Under the pieces are notes generated by a model, which worked only from the letters and a program-made list of their open reading frames with translations, was not told where the DNA came from and did no database searches. DNA of 64,000 nucleotides from an uncultured Clostridia bacterium (GTDB lineage Bacteria > Bacillota > Clostridia > UBA1381), in assembly GCA_934489015.1 (NCBI GenBank), contig CAKSSN010000003.1, forward strand, positions 123,896 through 187,895. The letters are read 5' to 3'. Numbering within the stretch: position 1 is the stretch's first letter; each line of letters begins with the position of its first letter. The translations under genes and the position numbers were made by a program. This document shows, piece by piece, positions 8,143 to 16,759 of this stretch.

Positions 8143-9735
8143 CTATTTCCTTCTTTTATATATCCAGCTGCGACTTATTTTTGCTTCCTTGACTATATTT
8201 TTTGTTTCAAGATATTCCGGCCTTTTTTCATTTTTCCAGATAGGCTCAACAAAAACGGATTTTTTTATTTTATTCATAACATTTCCCGGCATGGGCGAAA
8301 GAAACTTTATTCCGAAATTTCCGAGAGTCCCTATATAAGCCGAATACGCAAAAATTCCTATACCTATTCCATACAATCCAAGACTGCTGCCCAAAACAAC
8401 AAACAAAAGCCTTAAAAGTCTGTACGACCAGCCGAGAGAATAATTTGCCGTTGCAAAAGAGCCTATGCCCGTTATCGCGATTACTATTATCATTATCGGG
8501 CTTACTATTTTTGCGCTTACAGCCGCCTGCCCGAGAATAAGACCGCCGACAATTCCGAGAGTTGAGCCGAGTGGACTCGGCATTCTGAGCCCGGCTTCTC
8601 TTATCATTTCAAACGACATATCCATAAGTATCAGCTCAACAACGCTTGGAAACGGCACGTTTTCTCTTGACGCGCTTATTGAATACATTAAATAGGTCGG
8701 TATCATTTCCTGATGAAAAAGCGTCAGCGCAAGATAAAGTCCCGGAAGAAGCACGGAAAAAAATATTGCAATCAGCCTTAGTGTTCTTGCCATGTTTGCA
8801 AACGCCGGCTTCATATACGCGTCCGACGCGGCATGAGTAAGCTCAAAAGCATTAGTCGGAAAAATGAGAGCATTCGGGCTGCCGTTTAAAAGCAGTGCAA
8901 CTCTGCCGTCCGCTAAAAAACGTGCAGTTCTGTCCGGTCTTTCTGTTTCAAGCACCTGATTTGTTACTGAAAACTTATCATCCTCAAGAAGCATTCCGAC
9001 CTCTTCAACCGAGATTATATAGTCAACATTTATGCTCTCTATTCTGCGCCTTACCTCATCTACAAGACTGTCGTTTGCTATATCGTTTATATACATCAAA
9101 ACGCCGCGCGTTTTGCTCACGTTTCCTATTTTAACACCCTCGCATATAAGCTTTTCGGTTTTAAGAATTTTTCTCACAAGCGCACTGTTATTTCTGAGCA
9201 TTTCGCCGAACGCTTCCTTAGGTCCGTAAATCACCTGCTCATTTTCGGGCTTATCTATTCCGCGATTTCCCCACTCTCTTACGTCCATGCAAAACGCAAT
9301 ATCAATTCCGTCTATAAAAACAGCACATGAGCCGAAATTTATTTCCTCCAAAACATCCTCCGCACTGTCTGTCGGCTGCGCCTGACAATGCGCTATAAAT
9401 CTCTCCATTATCTCGTCTTTTTTTACTTTTATATCTCCGTCCGTTATTAAAGGGAGAAAAAGCAGCGTTTCAATGACATGTGAGTTTACAAAATCGGTGC
9501 TAACCATTCCGTCAATAAAAACAACAAAGGCGCGTCTGCCGCCCTTTAGCATTATTTTTCTCAGCACAACGTCATTGTTTTTCGGAATACTGAATTTCTT
9601 CTTTATATATTCCTCGTTATCGTCTATATTTCTGCTTATCGTATACTTTTCCTCAGGCGTATATGTTTTAAGCGATGGTTTTAAAATAAATTCATCACGA
9701 TTTTCCGGTTCATGAAACAAAAAAGGATTTTTCAA
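8143..9735 (-). CDS. gerA: Germinant receptor A subunit, GerA family
   Basis: First gene of the germination operon, 530 residues. A long hydrophilic N-terminal half (to ~residue 310) contains the family signature around FIDGMVSTDFVNSHVIETLL, and GRVALLLNGSPNALIFPTNAFE leads into the C-terminal membrane domain of five or six helices (~320-480), ending with a basic tail. I start at TTG 9735 because AGAGGTG lies six bases upstream; the in-frame GTG at 9742-9744 is part of that ribosome binding site. A forespore (SigG) promoter is expected but not confidently seen. Confidence 0.9.
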   Translation of the reverse strand: MKNPFLFHEPENRDEFILKPSLKTYTPEEKYTISRNIDDNEEYIKKKFSIPKNNDVVLRKIMLKGGRRAFVVFIDGMVSTDFVNSHVIETLLFLPLITDGDIKVKKDEIMERFIAHCQAQPTDSAEDVLEEINFGSCAVFIDGIDIAFCMDVREWGNRGIDKPENEQVIYGPKEAFGEMLRNNSALVRKILKTEKLICEGVKIGNVSKTRGVLMYINDIANDSLVDEVRRRIESINVDYIISVEEVGMLLEDDKFSVTNQVLETERPDRTARFLADGRVALLLNGSPNALIFPTNAFELTHAASDAYMKPAFANMARTLRLIAIFFSVLLPGLYLALTLFHQEMIPTYLMYSISASRENVPFPSVVELILMDMSFEMIREAGLRMPSPLGSTLGIVGGLILGQAAVSAKIVSPIMIIVIAITGIGSFATANYSLGWSYRLLRLLFVVLGSSLGLYGIGIGIFAYSAYIGTLGNFGIKFLSPMPGNVMNKIKKSVFVEPIWKNEKRPEYLETKNIVKEAKISRSWIYKRRK

Positions 9736-9835
9736 CTGTATCACCTCTGTTTTACAATCCCCAAAATTTCTATAAAATATACAAAAAATTTTTTCTGTAT
9801 GCTTGTTTTATTACAATTATATTAAATTTATAAAA

Positions 9836-9851
9836 TGTTTCACGTGAAACA
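9836..9851. promoter_or_regulatory. parS site 1
   Basis: Perfect 16-bp parS palindrome TGTTTCACGTGAAACA, the ParB/Spo0J loading site. It abuts the -35 element of the parA promoter. Confidence 0.95.
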
Positions 9852-9879
9852 TTTACAAATCATTTTTTTGTGGTATAAT
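9852..9879 (+). promoter_or_regulatory. parA promoter
   Basis: -35 TTTACA, 16-bp spacer, -10 TATAAT, lying between two parS sites. ParB bound and spread from either site should repress it. Confidence 0.7.
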
Positions 9880-9903
9880 ATATATATAATATCAATTATG
9901 AAA

Positions 9904-9919
9904 TGTTTCACGTGAAACA
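9904..9919. promoter_or_regulatory. parS site 2
   Basis: Second perfect 16-bp parS palindrome, 68 bp from the first, ending just before the parA ribosome binding site. Bound ParB would sit in the transcribed leader. Confidence 0.95.
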
Positions 9920-9933
9920 TTTCGGAGGTGAAC

Positions 9934-10695
9934 ATGGGAAAGATTATTGCAATCATAAATCAAAAGGGCGGCGTGGGCAAAACAACAACCGCAGTAAATC
10001 TTGCAGCCTGTCTTGGCTACAAGGATAAAAAAACTTTGATTATCGACAGCGACGCGCAGGGAAACGCAACAAGCGGTCTGGGCATAGAAAAGACAAGCTA
10101 TGAAAAATCAATTTATAGCTGCTTTATAAATCCCGATGATGTTAAGGACGCAATAATTGAAACAAAGTATAAAAATTTGTTTCTTCTTCCCTCATCAGCT
10201 GATTTGTCGGGAATTGAAATTGAGCTTGCCTATGAGGATAACCGCGAGCAATTTATGAAAAGCTTCATTAAAAAAATAGAAAACGATTTTGACTATATTT
10301 TAATTGACGCTCCGCCCGCTCTCGGAATACTTACAATTAATATTTTAACAGCGGCAAAATCGGTTATAATCCCTATACAATGCGAATATTACGCGCTTGA
10401 AGGCTTAAGCCAGCTTACATATTCGCTAAAAGCCGTAAGAAAAAAGCTTAACCCCGATTTATATATTGAGGGGATTTTGCCGACTATGTTTGACGGAAGA
10501 ACAAATCTTTCTATTCAGGTTCTCGATGAGCTTAAAAAATATTTTCCCGATAAAATATTTAAAAGCGTTATTCCGAGAAACGTTCGTCTTTCCGAAGCTC
10601 CGAGCTACGGAGAGCCGATTATTAAATATGATATTACTTCAAAGGGTGCGGAAAGCTATTTATCACTTGCAAAAGAGCTGATAAACAAAGGCTGA
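9934..10695 (+). CDS. parA: Chromosome partitioning ATPase ParA/Soj
   Basis: Deviant-Walker P-loop ATPase that moves origin regions with ParB and, in Bacillota, modulates DnaA. N-terminus MGKIIAIINQKGGVGKTTTA carries the P-loop (residues 11-18). DSDAQGNATSGLG and YILIDAPPALG are the switch and Walker B motifs. The ATG at 9934 has GGAGG five bases upstream; the upstream GTG at 9928 overlaps the binding site. The 253-residue length is standard. It starts a plus-strand operon with parB, DUF4446, a coiled-coil protein and serS. Confidence 0.95.
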   Translation: MGKIIAIINQKGGVGKTTTAVNLAACLGYKDKKTLIIDSDAQGNATSGLGIEKTSYEKSIYSCFINPDDVKDAIIETKYKNLFLLPSSADLSGIEIELAYEDNREQFMKSFIKKIENDFDYILIDAPPALGILTINILTAAKSVIIPIQCEYYALEGLSQLTYSLKAVRKKLNPDLYIEGILPTMFDGRTNLSIQVLDELKKYFPDKIFKSVIPRNVRLSEAPSYGEPIIKYDITSKGAESYLSLAKELINKG

Positions 10696-10729
10696 TCTTA
10701 TCCAGAATTTTCAGAAAAGAGGTTATTGA

Positions 10730-11584
10730 ATGAAAAAAGGCTTAGGAAGAGGTATCGGCTCTCTGCTGCCGGACGAGCCTATAGAAAAAGAAGAAAAATC
10801 CTCACCGATTATATTAAAAATAACCGATATAGAACCGAATAAAAATCAACCGCGAAAGGATTTTGACAAGGAAAAGATTAATTCCCTTGCAGACTCGATA
10901 AGAGAATACGGACTTATTCAGCCGCTTGTTGTGTCGGAAAAACCAAACGGACGATATATAATCGTTGCCGGAGAGCGCCGCTGGCGTGCGGCAAAGCAGG
11001 CGGGACTAAGAGAAGTTCCGGTTACAATAAAAAATTATACTCCGGAGGAAATTGCCGAAATAGCTCTTATAGAAAATCTGCAAAGAGAAGACTTAAATCC
11101 GATTGAAGAGGCTCTCGGCTTTCAGTCACTATTGGAGGACTATAATCTGACCCAGGAGGCAGTAAGCAAAAAGCTCGGCAAAAGCAGAAGCGCGGTTGCA
11201 AATTCTTTGCGGCTTTTATCGCTTGATGATGAAATAAAAGAGCTTATTTCATCCGGAAAGCTTTCAAGCGGTCACGCACGCGCCGTTTTGTCACTGCCGA
11301 CCAAAGAAAAAAGACTGCTTTTAGCAGAAAAAATAATTGAGGACGATTTAAGTGTCCGTCAGGCAGAAGCTTTATCAAAGGTACTCCAAAAGGAAGCAAA
11401 AAAAGTTAAAAAGCAGTCCGCTCCGTCGCAGTATGAAATAGAATTATCTTCAATATGCGAAAAGCTTTCTTCAAAATTCGGTACAAAGGTTACTATGAGC
11501 AAAAGCAAAAATAAAAGAAAAATAGAAATAGAATACTATAACGACAAGGATCTTGAACGCATTATAGAAATACTTAAGGTTTAA
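10730..11584 (+). CDS. parB: Chromosome partitioning protein ParB/Spo0J
   Basis: CTP-dependent DNA clamp that loads on parS and spreads. MKKGLGRGIGSLLPDE is the classic N-terminus that stimulates ParA ATPase. GERRWRAAKQAG is the arginine-rich CTP-binding box (~residues 82-93), and LTQEAVSKKLGKSRSAVANSLRLL is the helix-turn-helix. The C-terminal ~50 residues form the dimerisation domain. Length 284 is typical. Two cognate parS sites lie just upstream of parA. Confidence 0.96.
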   Translation: MKKGLGRGIGSLLPDEPIEKEEKSSPIILKITDIEPNKNQPRKDFDKEKINSLADSIREYGLIQPLVVSEKPNGRYIIVAGERRWRAAKQAGLREVPVTIKNYTPEEIAEIALIENLQREDLNPIEEALGFQSLLEDYNLTQEAVSKKLGKSRSAVANSLRLLSLDDEIKELISSGKLSSGHARAVLSLPTKEKRLLLAEKIIEDDLSVRQAEALSKVLQKEAKKVKKQSAPSQYEIELSSICEKLSSKFGTKVTMSKSKNKRKIEIEYYNDKDLERIIEILKV

Positions 11585-11598
11585 AAAGGAGAATATGT

Positions 11599-12069
11599 AT
11601 GCAAAATTTAGATTTACTGCTTTTTCCGCTTCTTGCCGTTATGTCGCTTCTTATTATATTATGCTTTATTTTGTGTATGGTTTGCTTTTCAAAATGCAGC
11701 AAGCTTAAAAAGCTTTCAAAAAGCAGCGAGCTCGACGAAAGAATGAATGAGCTTGAAGATATTATTTCTTCGCTTTCAAAGTCGTCACCGGCTGCTGCCG
11801 CATCGCCCGAAATTGCGAAATTCAGCGACAAATCATCCATAAAAAGAATTGGCATAGAAAAGTTTGACGCATTTGACGGAATTACCGGAGCTTACAGCTT
11901 CAGTGTTGCCCTTTTAAATGACAGGCTTGACGGAATTATTTTAACATCTCTTTACGGACATGAAACCTGTAATACATATTTAAGGGAAATATCAGGCGGA
12001 AAATCCGAAACAACTCTGCTTAAGGAAGAGCAAATAGCTCTTGACAAGGCAAAGAAAAGAGAGGTGTAA
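11599..12069 (+). CDS. DUF4446 family membrane protein
   Basis: A 156-residue protein with one N-terminal transmembrane helix (~residues 5-30), a short coiled-coil-like linker, and a C-terminal domain around RIGIEKFDAFDGITGAYSFSVALL and GIILTSLYGHETCNTYLREI that I recognise as DUF4446. Genes of this family commonly follow parB in Clostridia; function unknown. AAAGGAG is eight bases upstream of the ATG. Its stop overlaps the next gene. Confidence 0.8.
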   Translation: MQNLDLLLFPLLAVMSLLIILCFILCMVCFSKCSKLKKLSKSSELDERMNELEDIISSLSKSSPAAAASPEIAKFSDKSSIKRIGIEKFDAFDGITGAYSFSVALLNDRLDGIILTSLYGHETCNTYLREISGGKSETTLLKEEQIALDKAKKREV

Positions 12070-12512
12070 TGATGAGCGAAAACAAAAAACCGGCGTCACT
12101 GTTTTTATACACGGCGCTTATATTCCTCGTTGCTCTTATTATGATTGTTTTATCCTTTTTCGGACAAAACCATTTTAACGAATATGAGGAAACGAAGCAG
12201 CAGGCAAAAACTCTTACCGAAAAGGCATCGGTTATAAGTGAGGAAAATCTCAATCTTACAGAGCAGGTTTCAAGCCTTAAGGAATCAATAGAGCAATACG
12301 AAAGCAATATAGCCGATAAAGACAATAAAATAAATGATTTAACAGGAAAAACCACTGCTTATGAGCAGCTTATAGCTGCATATGAACGTCTTTACGAAAA
12401 CAAAAAGGACGAGGCTCTTAAAATAATTGAGCAAATTGATTCATCCCGTCTTACGGATGACGCAATAAATTTATACAATCAAATAAACGATTTAGTACGA
12501 AAGGAAGACTAA
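12069..12512 (+). CDS. Hypothetical membrane-anchored coiled-coil protein
   Basis: A 147-residue protein with an N-terminal transmembrane helix (~12-33), a heptad-rich coiled coil (~38-95, with EENLNLTEQVSSLKESIEQYE), and a short helical C-terminus (AYERLYENKKDEALKIIEQI) resembling one TPR-like hairpin. It overlaps the preceding stop by one base (TAATG); a second ATG at 12072 has better spacing from AGAGGTG. I do not recognise a family. Its place between parB-DUF4446 and serS suggests co-transcription only. Confidence 0.7.
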   Translation: MMSENKKPASLFLYTALIFLVALIMIVLSFFGQNHFNEYEETKQQAKTLTEKASVISEENLNLTEQVSSLKESIEQYESNIADKDNKINDLTGKTTAYEQLIAAYERLYENKKDEALKIIEQIDSSRLTDDAINLYNQINDLVRKED

Positions 12513-12515
12513 AAA

Positions 12516-13784
12516 ATGTTAGACATTAAAATTTTAAGAAATGAACCGGAAAAAATCAAAGAGGCTCTTAAAAAGCGTTTTAACGATCTTGATATTACGC
12601 CGGCAATCGAGCTTGACGCCAAAAGAAGAAATATTCTTGCAGAGGTTGAAGCAAAAAAGGCAACTCAGAATGAAATCACAAAGAAAATACCGGCAATGAA
12701 AAAAGCAGGCGAAAGCACGGACGCAATTTTTGCCGAAATGAAAGAGCTGAGCAACGAAATCAAAGCACTTGACGATGAAGTGCGTACAATTGATGACGAA
12801 CTCAGAACATTTATGCTTAAAATTCCGAATATCCCGAACAGCGAGGTTCCTGTCGGAAAGGATGATACAGAAAACGTTGAAATCAGAAGAAACGGTACTC
12901 CGCGCGAATTTGACTTTGAATATAAGGCTCACTGGGATATAGGTACAAACCTTGATATTCTCGATTTTGAAAGAGGCGCAAAAATCAGCGGCGCAAGATT
13001 TACGGTTTATAAGGGTCTCGGCTCACGTCTTGAAAGAAGCGTTATTCAGTTCTTCCTCAATACTCATACAGAAGAGAGCGGATATACCGAAATTTTCCCG
13101 CCGTACATGGTAAACAGAGCGTCAATGACGGGAACAGGTCAGCTCCCGAAATTTGAAGAGGATGCATTCAAGGTAGCAAACAACGGATATTTCCTTATTC
13201 CTACTGCGGAAGTTCCTGTTACAAATCTTCACAGAGACGAAATTCTTGACGGAACAAAGCTTCCTATTAAATACTGCGCATATTCCGCTTGCTTCAGAGC
13301 AGAAGCAGGCTCGGCAGGCCGTGACACAAGAGGTCTTATAAGACAGCATCAGTTTAACAAAGTTGAGCTTGTTAAATTTGCAAATCCGGAAACAAGCTAT
13401 GATGAGCTCGAAAAGCTTACAAACGACGCTGAAATTCTTCTCCAAAAGCTCGGACTTCCGTACAGAGTAGTATGCCTCTCAACAGGTGACTTAGGCTTCT
13501 CATCTGCAAAAACCTATGATATAGAGGTATGGATGCCGTCATATGGCAGATATGTTGAAATTTCTTCATGCTCGAATTTTGAAGACTATCAGGCAAGACG
13601 TGCAAATATTAAATTTAAATTAAATCCGAAGGATAAGGCTCAATTTGTTCATACTCTCAACGGTTCCGGACTCGCTGTAGGAAGAACGGTTGCAGCAATT
13701 CTTGAAAATTACCAGAATTCTGACGGCTCGGTTACCGTGCCGGAAGTTCTCAGACCGTACATGGGAACGGATATAATCAAATAA
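12516..13784 (+). CDS. serS: Seryl-tRNA synthetase
   Basis: Class II aminoacyl-tRNA synthetase charging tRNA-Ser and tRNA-Sec with serine. It has the N-terminal tRNA-binding coiled coil (~1-110), motif 2 within FRAEAGSAGRDTRGLIRQHQ, and motif 3 in SGLAVGRTVAAILENYQ. Full length at 422 residues. The ATG follows the previous stop by three bases, with the ribosome binding site (GAAGGAAG) inside the upstream gene. No T-box leader precedes it. A strong terminator follows. Confidence 0.97.
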   Translation: MLDIKILRNEPEKIKEALKKRFNDLDITPAIELDAKRRNILAEVEAKKATQNEITKKIPAMKKAGESTDAIFAEMKELSNEIKALDDEVRTIDDELRTFMLKIPNIPNSEVPVGKDDTENVEIRRNGTPREFDFEYKAHWDIGTNLDILDFERGAKISGARFTVYKGLGSRLERSVIQFFLNTHTEESGYTEIFPPYMVNRASMTGTGQLPKFEEDAFKVANNGYFLIPTAEVPVTNLHRDEILDGTKLPIKYCAYSACFRAEAGSAGRDTRGLIRQHQFNKVELVKFANPETSYDELEKLTNDAEILLQKLGLPYRVVCLSTGDLGFSSAKTYDIEVWMPSYGRYVEISSCSNFEDYQARRANIKFKLNPKDKAQFVHTLNGSGLAVGRTVAAILENYQNSDGSVTVPEVLRPYMGTDIIK

Positions 13785-13793
13785 ATAACATTT

Positions 13794-13832
13794 ATGCTGC
13801 CGGATTTTGTTTACTCTCCGGCAGCATTTTTA
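13794..13832 (+). terminator. Terminator after serS
   Basis: An 11-bp perfect stem (ATGCTGCCGGA / TCCGGCAGCAT), 12-base loop and T-run. It ends the parA-serS operon before the DnaA-box cluster. Confidence 0.9.
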
Positions 13833-13939
13833 TATTTATAAAATCAATCATAATACAAAAACAAAAATATTTTTGAAATATACTTGTAAAGATTATGTAA
13901 ACTAAATCGAAGAATATTACAGGATATTAACAGGTGTGA

Positions 13940-14215
13940 ACAAGCTTATCCACTTTATAAACGCTGATTTTAAGCCATTTTATTAAAACTTATTCACTTT
14001 ATACATCAAGTTATCCACACATTTTTTGATTTACCATATTGTTTGTGTGGATAAATCGTGAATAAGTCCTGGTTTACATATATTTTTATAAAAATATTAT
14101 TATTAATTCACTTTGAATTTGATAATATATGTGGATAACTCGTTGATAGCGTGAAAAACCGCCTTTTAAAGCCAAAATTATGCTGTGATTTTTTTTTATT
14201 TTATCCACACTGTTA
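13940..14215. other. oriC: Candidate replication origin (DnaA-box cluster)
   Basis: Seven DnaA boxes lie in about 265 bp. Four are perfect TTATCCACA: 14011-14019 and 14201-14209 on plus, 14046-14054 and 14130-14138 on minus. Three are near matches: 13946-13954 (TTATCCACT), 13990-13998 (TTATTCACT) and 14057-14065 minus (TTATTCACG). An AT-only stretch at about 14079-14107 could be the unwinding element. parS sites lie 4 kb away. dnaA itself is 16 kb to the right and has no box cluster beside it. A DnaA-titration locus is the main alternative. Confidence 0.8.
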
Positions 14216-14265
14216 TATTTCAGCAATGTTACAGCGAAATTATGTAAATCCGGAGGAAAAAAATA

Positions 14266-14925
14266 TTGATTACACCGCGAATGAAGCTAATAACAGATCA
14301 TGTAACCGAAAAAAAGGTTGCCGATATAGGAACAGATCATGCATATATTCCTATAGAGCTTATAAAAACAGGAAAGTGCACTCATGTGATTGCTTCCGAT
14401 ATAAAGGATGGACCTGCGAAAACGGCGCTTAGGCATATTCAAAATAACGGACTTGATATAGAGGTCAGAGTCGGCGCGGGGCTTACGGTTTTAAAAGAAA
14501 ACGAAGCAGATCAAATAATAATAGCCGGCATGGGCGGAAAAATGATAGAAAGCATATTACTTAATTCTCCCGAAATTGCAAAAACAACAAAGCTTATTCT
14601 CCAGCCGATGAACGCACAGTATGAGCTTAGAAAATTTCTTATAAAGAACAGCTATACAATTGCCTGCGAGGATATTGCGGTTGAGGGCTTTAAGGTTTAT
14701 AATCTTTTTGAAATTGTTCCGGGTGCTGCGCCGCTTGTTTACAAAAATGATTACGATCTTCATCTTCCGTCATTTTTATCGGAGCATAAATATTTTAAGC
14801 AGCTCAAAGACAAAAAAATCAGAGAATTTACAAAAATAATAAACGGAAATGAAAAATCAGCGCATCGCTGCGAAAATGTTATTGAATATTACCGCGATAT
14901 TCTCAAAAATATCTCCGCTCTTTAA
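14266..14925 (+). CDS. trmK: tRNA (adenine22-N1)-methyltransferase
   Basis: SAM-dependent methyltransferase forming m1A22 in tRNA. The N-terminal Rossmann signature VADIGTDHAYIPIELI binds SAM (~residues 20-33), and IIIAGMGGKMIESIL is the family's catalytic-site motif. The C-terminal ~70 residues form the helical domain. I start at TTG 14266, nine bases after GGAGG; the next ATG (14281) is too far from it. Length 219 is normal. It sits alone downstream of the DnaA-box cluster. Confidence 0.9.
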   Translation: MITPRMKLITDHVTEKKVADIGTDHAYIPIELIKTGKCTHVIASDIKDGPAKTALRHIQNNGLDIEVRVGAGLTVLKENEADQIIIAGMGGKMIESILLNSPEIAKTTKLILQPMNAQYELRKFLIKNSYTIACEDIAVEGFKVYNLFEIVPGAAPLVYKNDYDLHLPSFLSEHKYFKQLKDKKIREFTKIINGNEKSAHRCENVIEYYRDILKNISAL

Positions 14926-14931
14926 AAACAG

Positions 14932-14981
14932 AAAAGGGAAGCAGACGCGGATAATTAAATTATCCGTGCTCTTCCTTTTTC
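14932..14981. terminator. Convergent terminator, trmK / asparagine-synthetase-like gene
   Basis: Hairpin with an inner stem CGGATAATT/AATTATCCG and outer AAAAGGGAAG/CTTCCTTTT pairing with one bulge. T-runs on both sides let it serve both converging genes. Confidence 0.75.
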
Positions 14982-14991
14982 CTGCGGTCAT

Positions 14992-16641
14992 TTATACAAT
15001 TTTAATACTGTAATGCTTTAACCACTCGTTGACCTGCAAAAGAAATCCGAAAAACGAGTTATATCCGTTTATGCAGGTATTTTCTATCTTTTTATAATCG
15101 CAAAGCGCGACAATAGGCTCATTTCTGTTTGAAATTATATCAAGAAGTATTTCCCCCGCAAGCCTTTCATAATTACTTTTTTCAGATAATTTGTTTTCTT
15201 TAAAATCCGCCGCTTCATTAAAAGCAGCTCCCAATATATTATCTCTCATATTGCACGGAATATTATAAGCGTATTGAATAAGCCTACTATCAAAAAGAGG
15301 AAATCTTATTTTACATGGTTTTGCCTGTTTGGCTTTTCTCTCAAGCTGATTTGACATAAATAAATTCATGTTAAGCCAAAACAGCCTTCTTCTTATTTTA
15401 TCTTTTGGCAAATCGTCCTCATACAGCGGCGTCTGTGAAGCTGTACTTTCATATTTCATAAGCAGATATTCGTCAAGCTTAAGCGTTTTTTCAACCTCAG
15501 GCAAAAGGATATTTTTTATCGGCTTTAAATTTCCGCACTGCGAAAGGAACTGATTTTTTAAGGAGTTTTCATCTTTAATGCTCTTATCATACGAAAATAT
15601 TTTATCCGCAAAAGCCGTGCTTATTACAGCCGCATTATTTATTTTTCCGCATAAATTCCATAATATAAAGTCATCCTCCGCAGACGGACAGTCAGACTTA
15701 TAAACACATTCATAAATATATTTTAAATAGTCGCCGCCCGTGCAGTCAGGATATGTATTATCCGAGTTGAAATCATCGAGTCGGTATACGGAAAAATCCT
15801 TTTCATGATTTTTTATTCTCTTTTTAAGAGCTGCACAAATAATATCATTATCCGCCTTTACGGATAAAAATGCAGCTGATGCCGTATCGGACGGAATTTG
15901 ACGCTCCGCACTGTCATATATAAGATACCTTATATTTTGTAAGGTTTCGTTGTATGAGTCGGTATGCTTATCTGCCTTAAGACTGAAATATTTCTTTACC
16001 TTAATGCCTGCTCTGCTGCATATCATATAGCACCCTGCGCCAAGCTCACTTATGCCCTCAAAAATTCCGCCGCCATGCGCTCCCGACGCGCAAAGAGCAA
16101 ATACATCACAAAGTCCGTCAAGCGATATTTCCGCCTTAAAATCGGGATATTTAAAGAACGCCTTCCGCTCGCTCGCAAATATAATATAATCGCCTCTTAA
16201 CGAATAAAAAAGCGGCTTAATTCCAAAGCTGTCACGGCATAAAAATGCCCTTTGCCTCATACTGTCCCATATGCAAAACGAAAAAGCACCCTCCAATTTT
16301 TCCGCGCACTCCGTTCCGTAATGAATATATGAGTAAAGCAAAATCTCGGTATCGGATTTTGTCGTGAAATTATATCCGAAGGCTGTCAATTCCTTTTTAA
16401 GCTCGGCTGCATTATAAATTTCACCGTCATATGTTATAACAAACTGATACCCCGCAACAACTCTTTCCATAGGCTGATTTTCGTTATTTAAGCTGCCGAA
16501 TGCAGCATGATCACCTATCTTTGTTTCCGCGCTGCCGCTGTTATATAATGCATCGGTCATATTTTTCGTTATACTTTTATGCTTTTCCTTATTTTTAATA
16601 AGGTTATTTTTAAAATTTATATATCCGGCAATTCCGCACAT
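14992..16641 (-). CDS. Asparagine-synthetase-like protein with degenerate synthetase domain
   Basis: Class II glutamine amidotransferase fold plus an AsnB-like C-terminal domain, 549 residues. The start at ATG 16641 yields MCGIAGYI with the processed Cys nucleophile and GGAGG nine bases upstream. The amidotransferase half looks intact (TYDGEIYN, SDTEILLYSYI, CRDSFGIKPLFY). The ATP-pyrophosphatase half does not. Where AsnB has SGGLDSS this protein reads FLSVKADND, and where AsnB has SGDGADELF it reads ISTAFADKIF. The later RFPLFDSRLIQYAYNIP segment is kept. Asparagine synthesis is unlikely; glutaminase or a new transfer activity is possible. Monocistronic. Confidence 0.8.
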   Translation of the reverse strand: MCGIAGYINFKNNLIKNKEKHKSITKNMTDALYNSGSAETKIGDHAAFGSLNNENQPMERVVAGYQFVITYDGEIYNAAELKKELTAFGYNFTTKSDTEILLYSYIHYGTECAEKLEGAFSFCIWDSMRQRAFLCRDSFGIKPLFYSLRGDYIIFASERKAFFKYPDFKAEISLDGLCDVFALCASGAHGGGIFEGISELGAGCYMICSRAGIKVKKYFSLKADKHTDSYNETLQNIRYLIYDSAERQIPSDTASAAFLSVKADNDIICAALKKRIKNHEKDFSVYRLDDFNSDNTYPDCTGGDYLKYIYECVYKSDCPSAEDDFILWNLCGKINNAAVISTAFADKIFSYDKSIKDENSLKNQFLSQCGNLKPIKNILLPEVEKTLKLDEYLLMKYESTASQTPLYEDDLPKDKIRRRLFWLNMNLFMSNQLERKAKQAKPCKIRFPLFDSRLIQYAYNIPCNMRDNILGAAFNEAADFKENKLSEKSNYERLAGEILLDIISNRNEPIVALCDYKKIENTCINGYNSFFGFLLQVNEWLKHYSIKIV

Positions 16642-16685
16642 TTTAAATACCTCCGTCGGCAAATTTTCAAAACGGTGCAATTTTT

Positions 16686-16718
16686 ATCGGGAGGCCGCAA
16701 AAAAGCAGCTTTCCCGAT
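16686..16718 (-). repeat. Inverted repeat after ypeB, possible weak terminator
   Basis: Arms ATCGGGA/TCCCGAT with an inner GC-rich pairing lie downstream of ypeB on the minus strand. There is no T-run after the stem, so intrinsic termination is uncertain. Confidence 0.4.
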
Positions 16719-16759
16719 AATCTGTATCTATATTAATTTATGCCGGATTTTAATATTGG

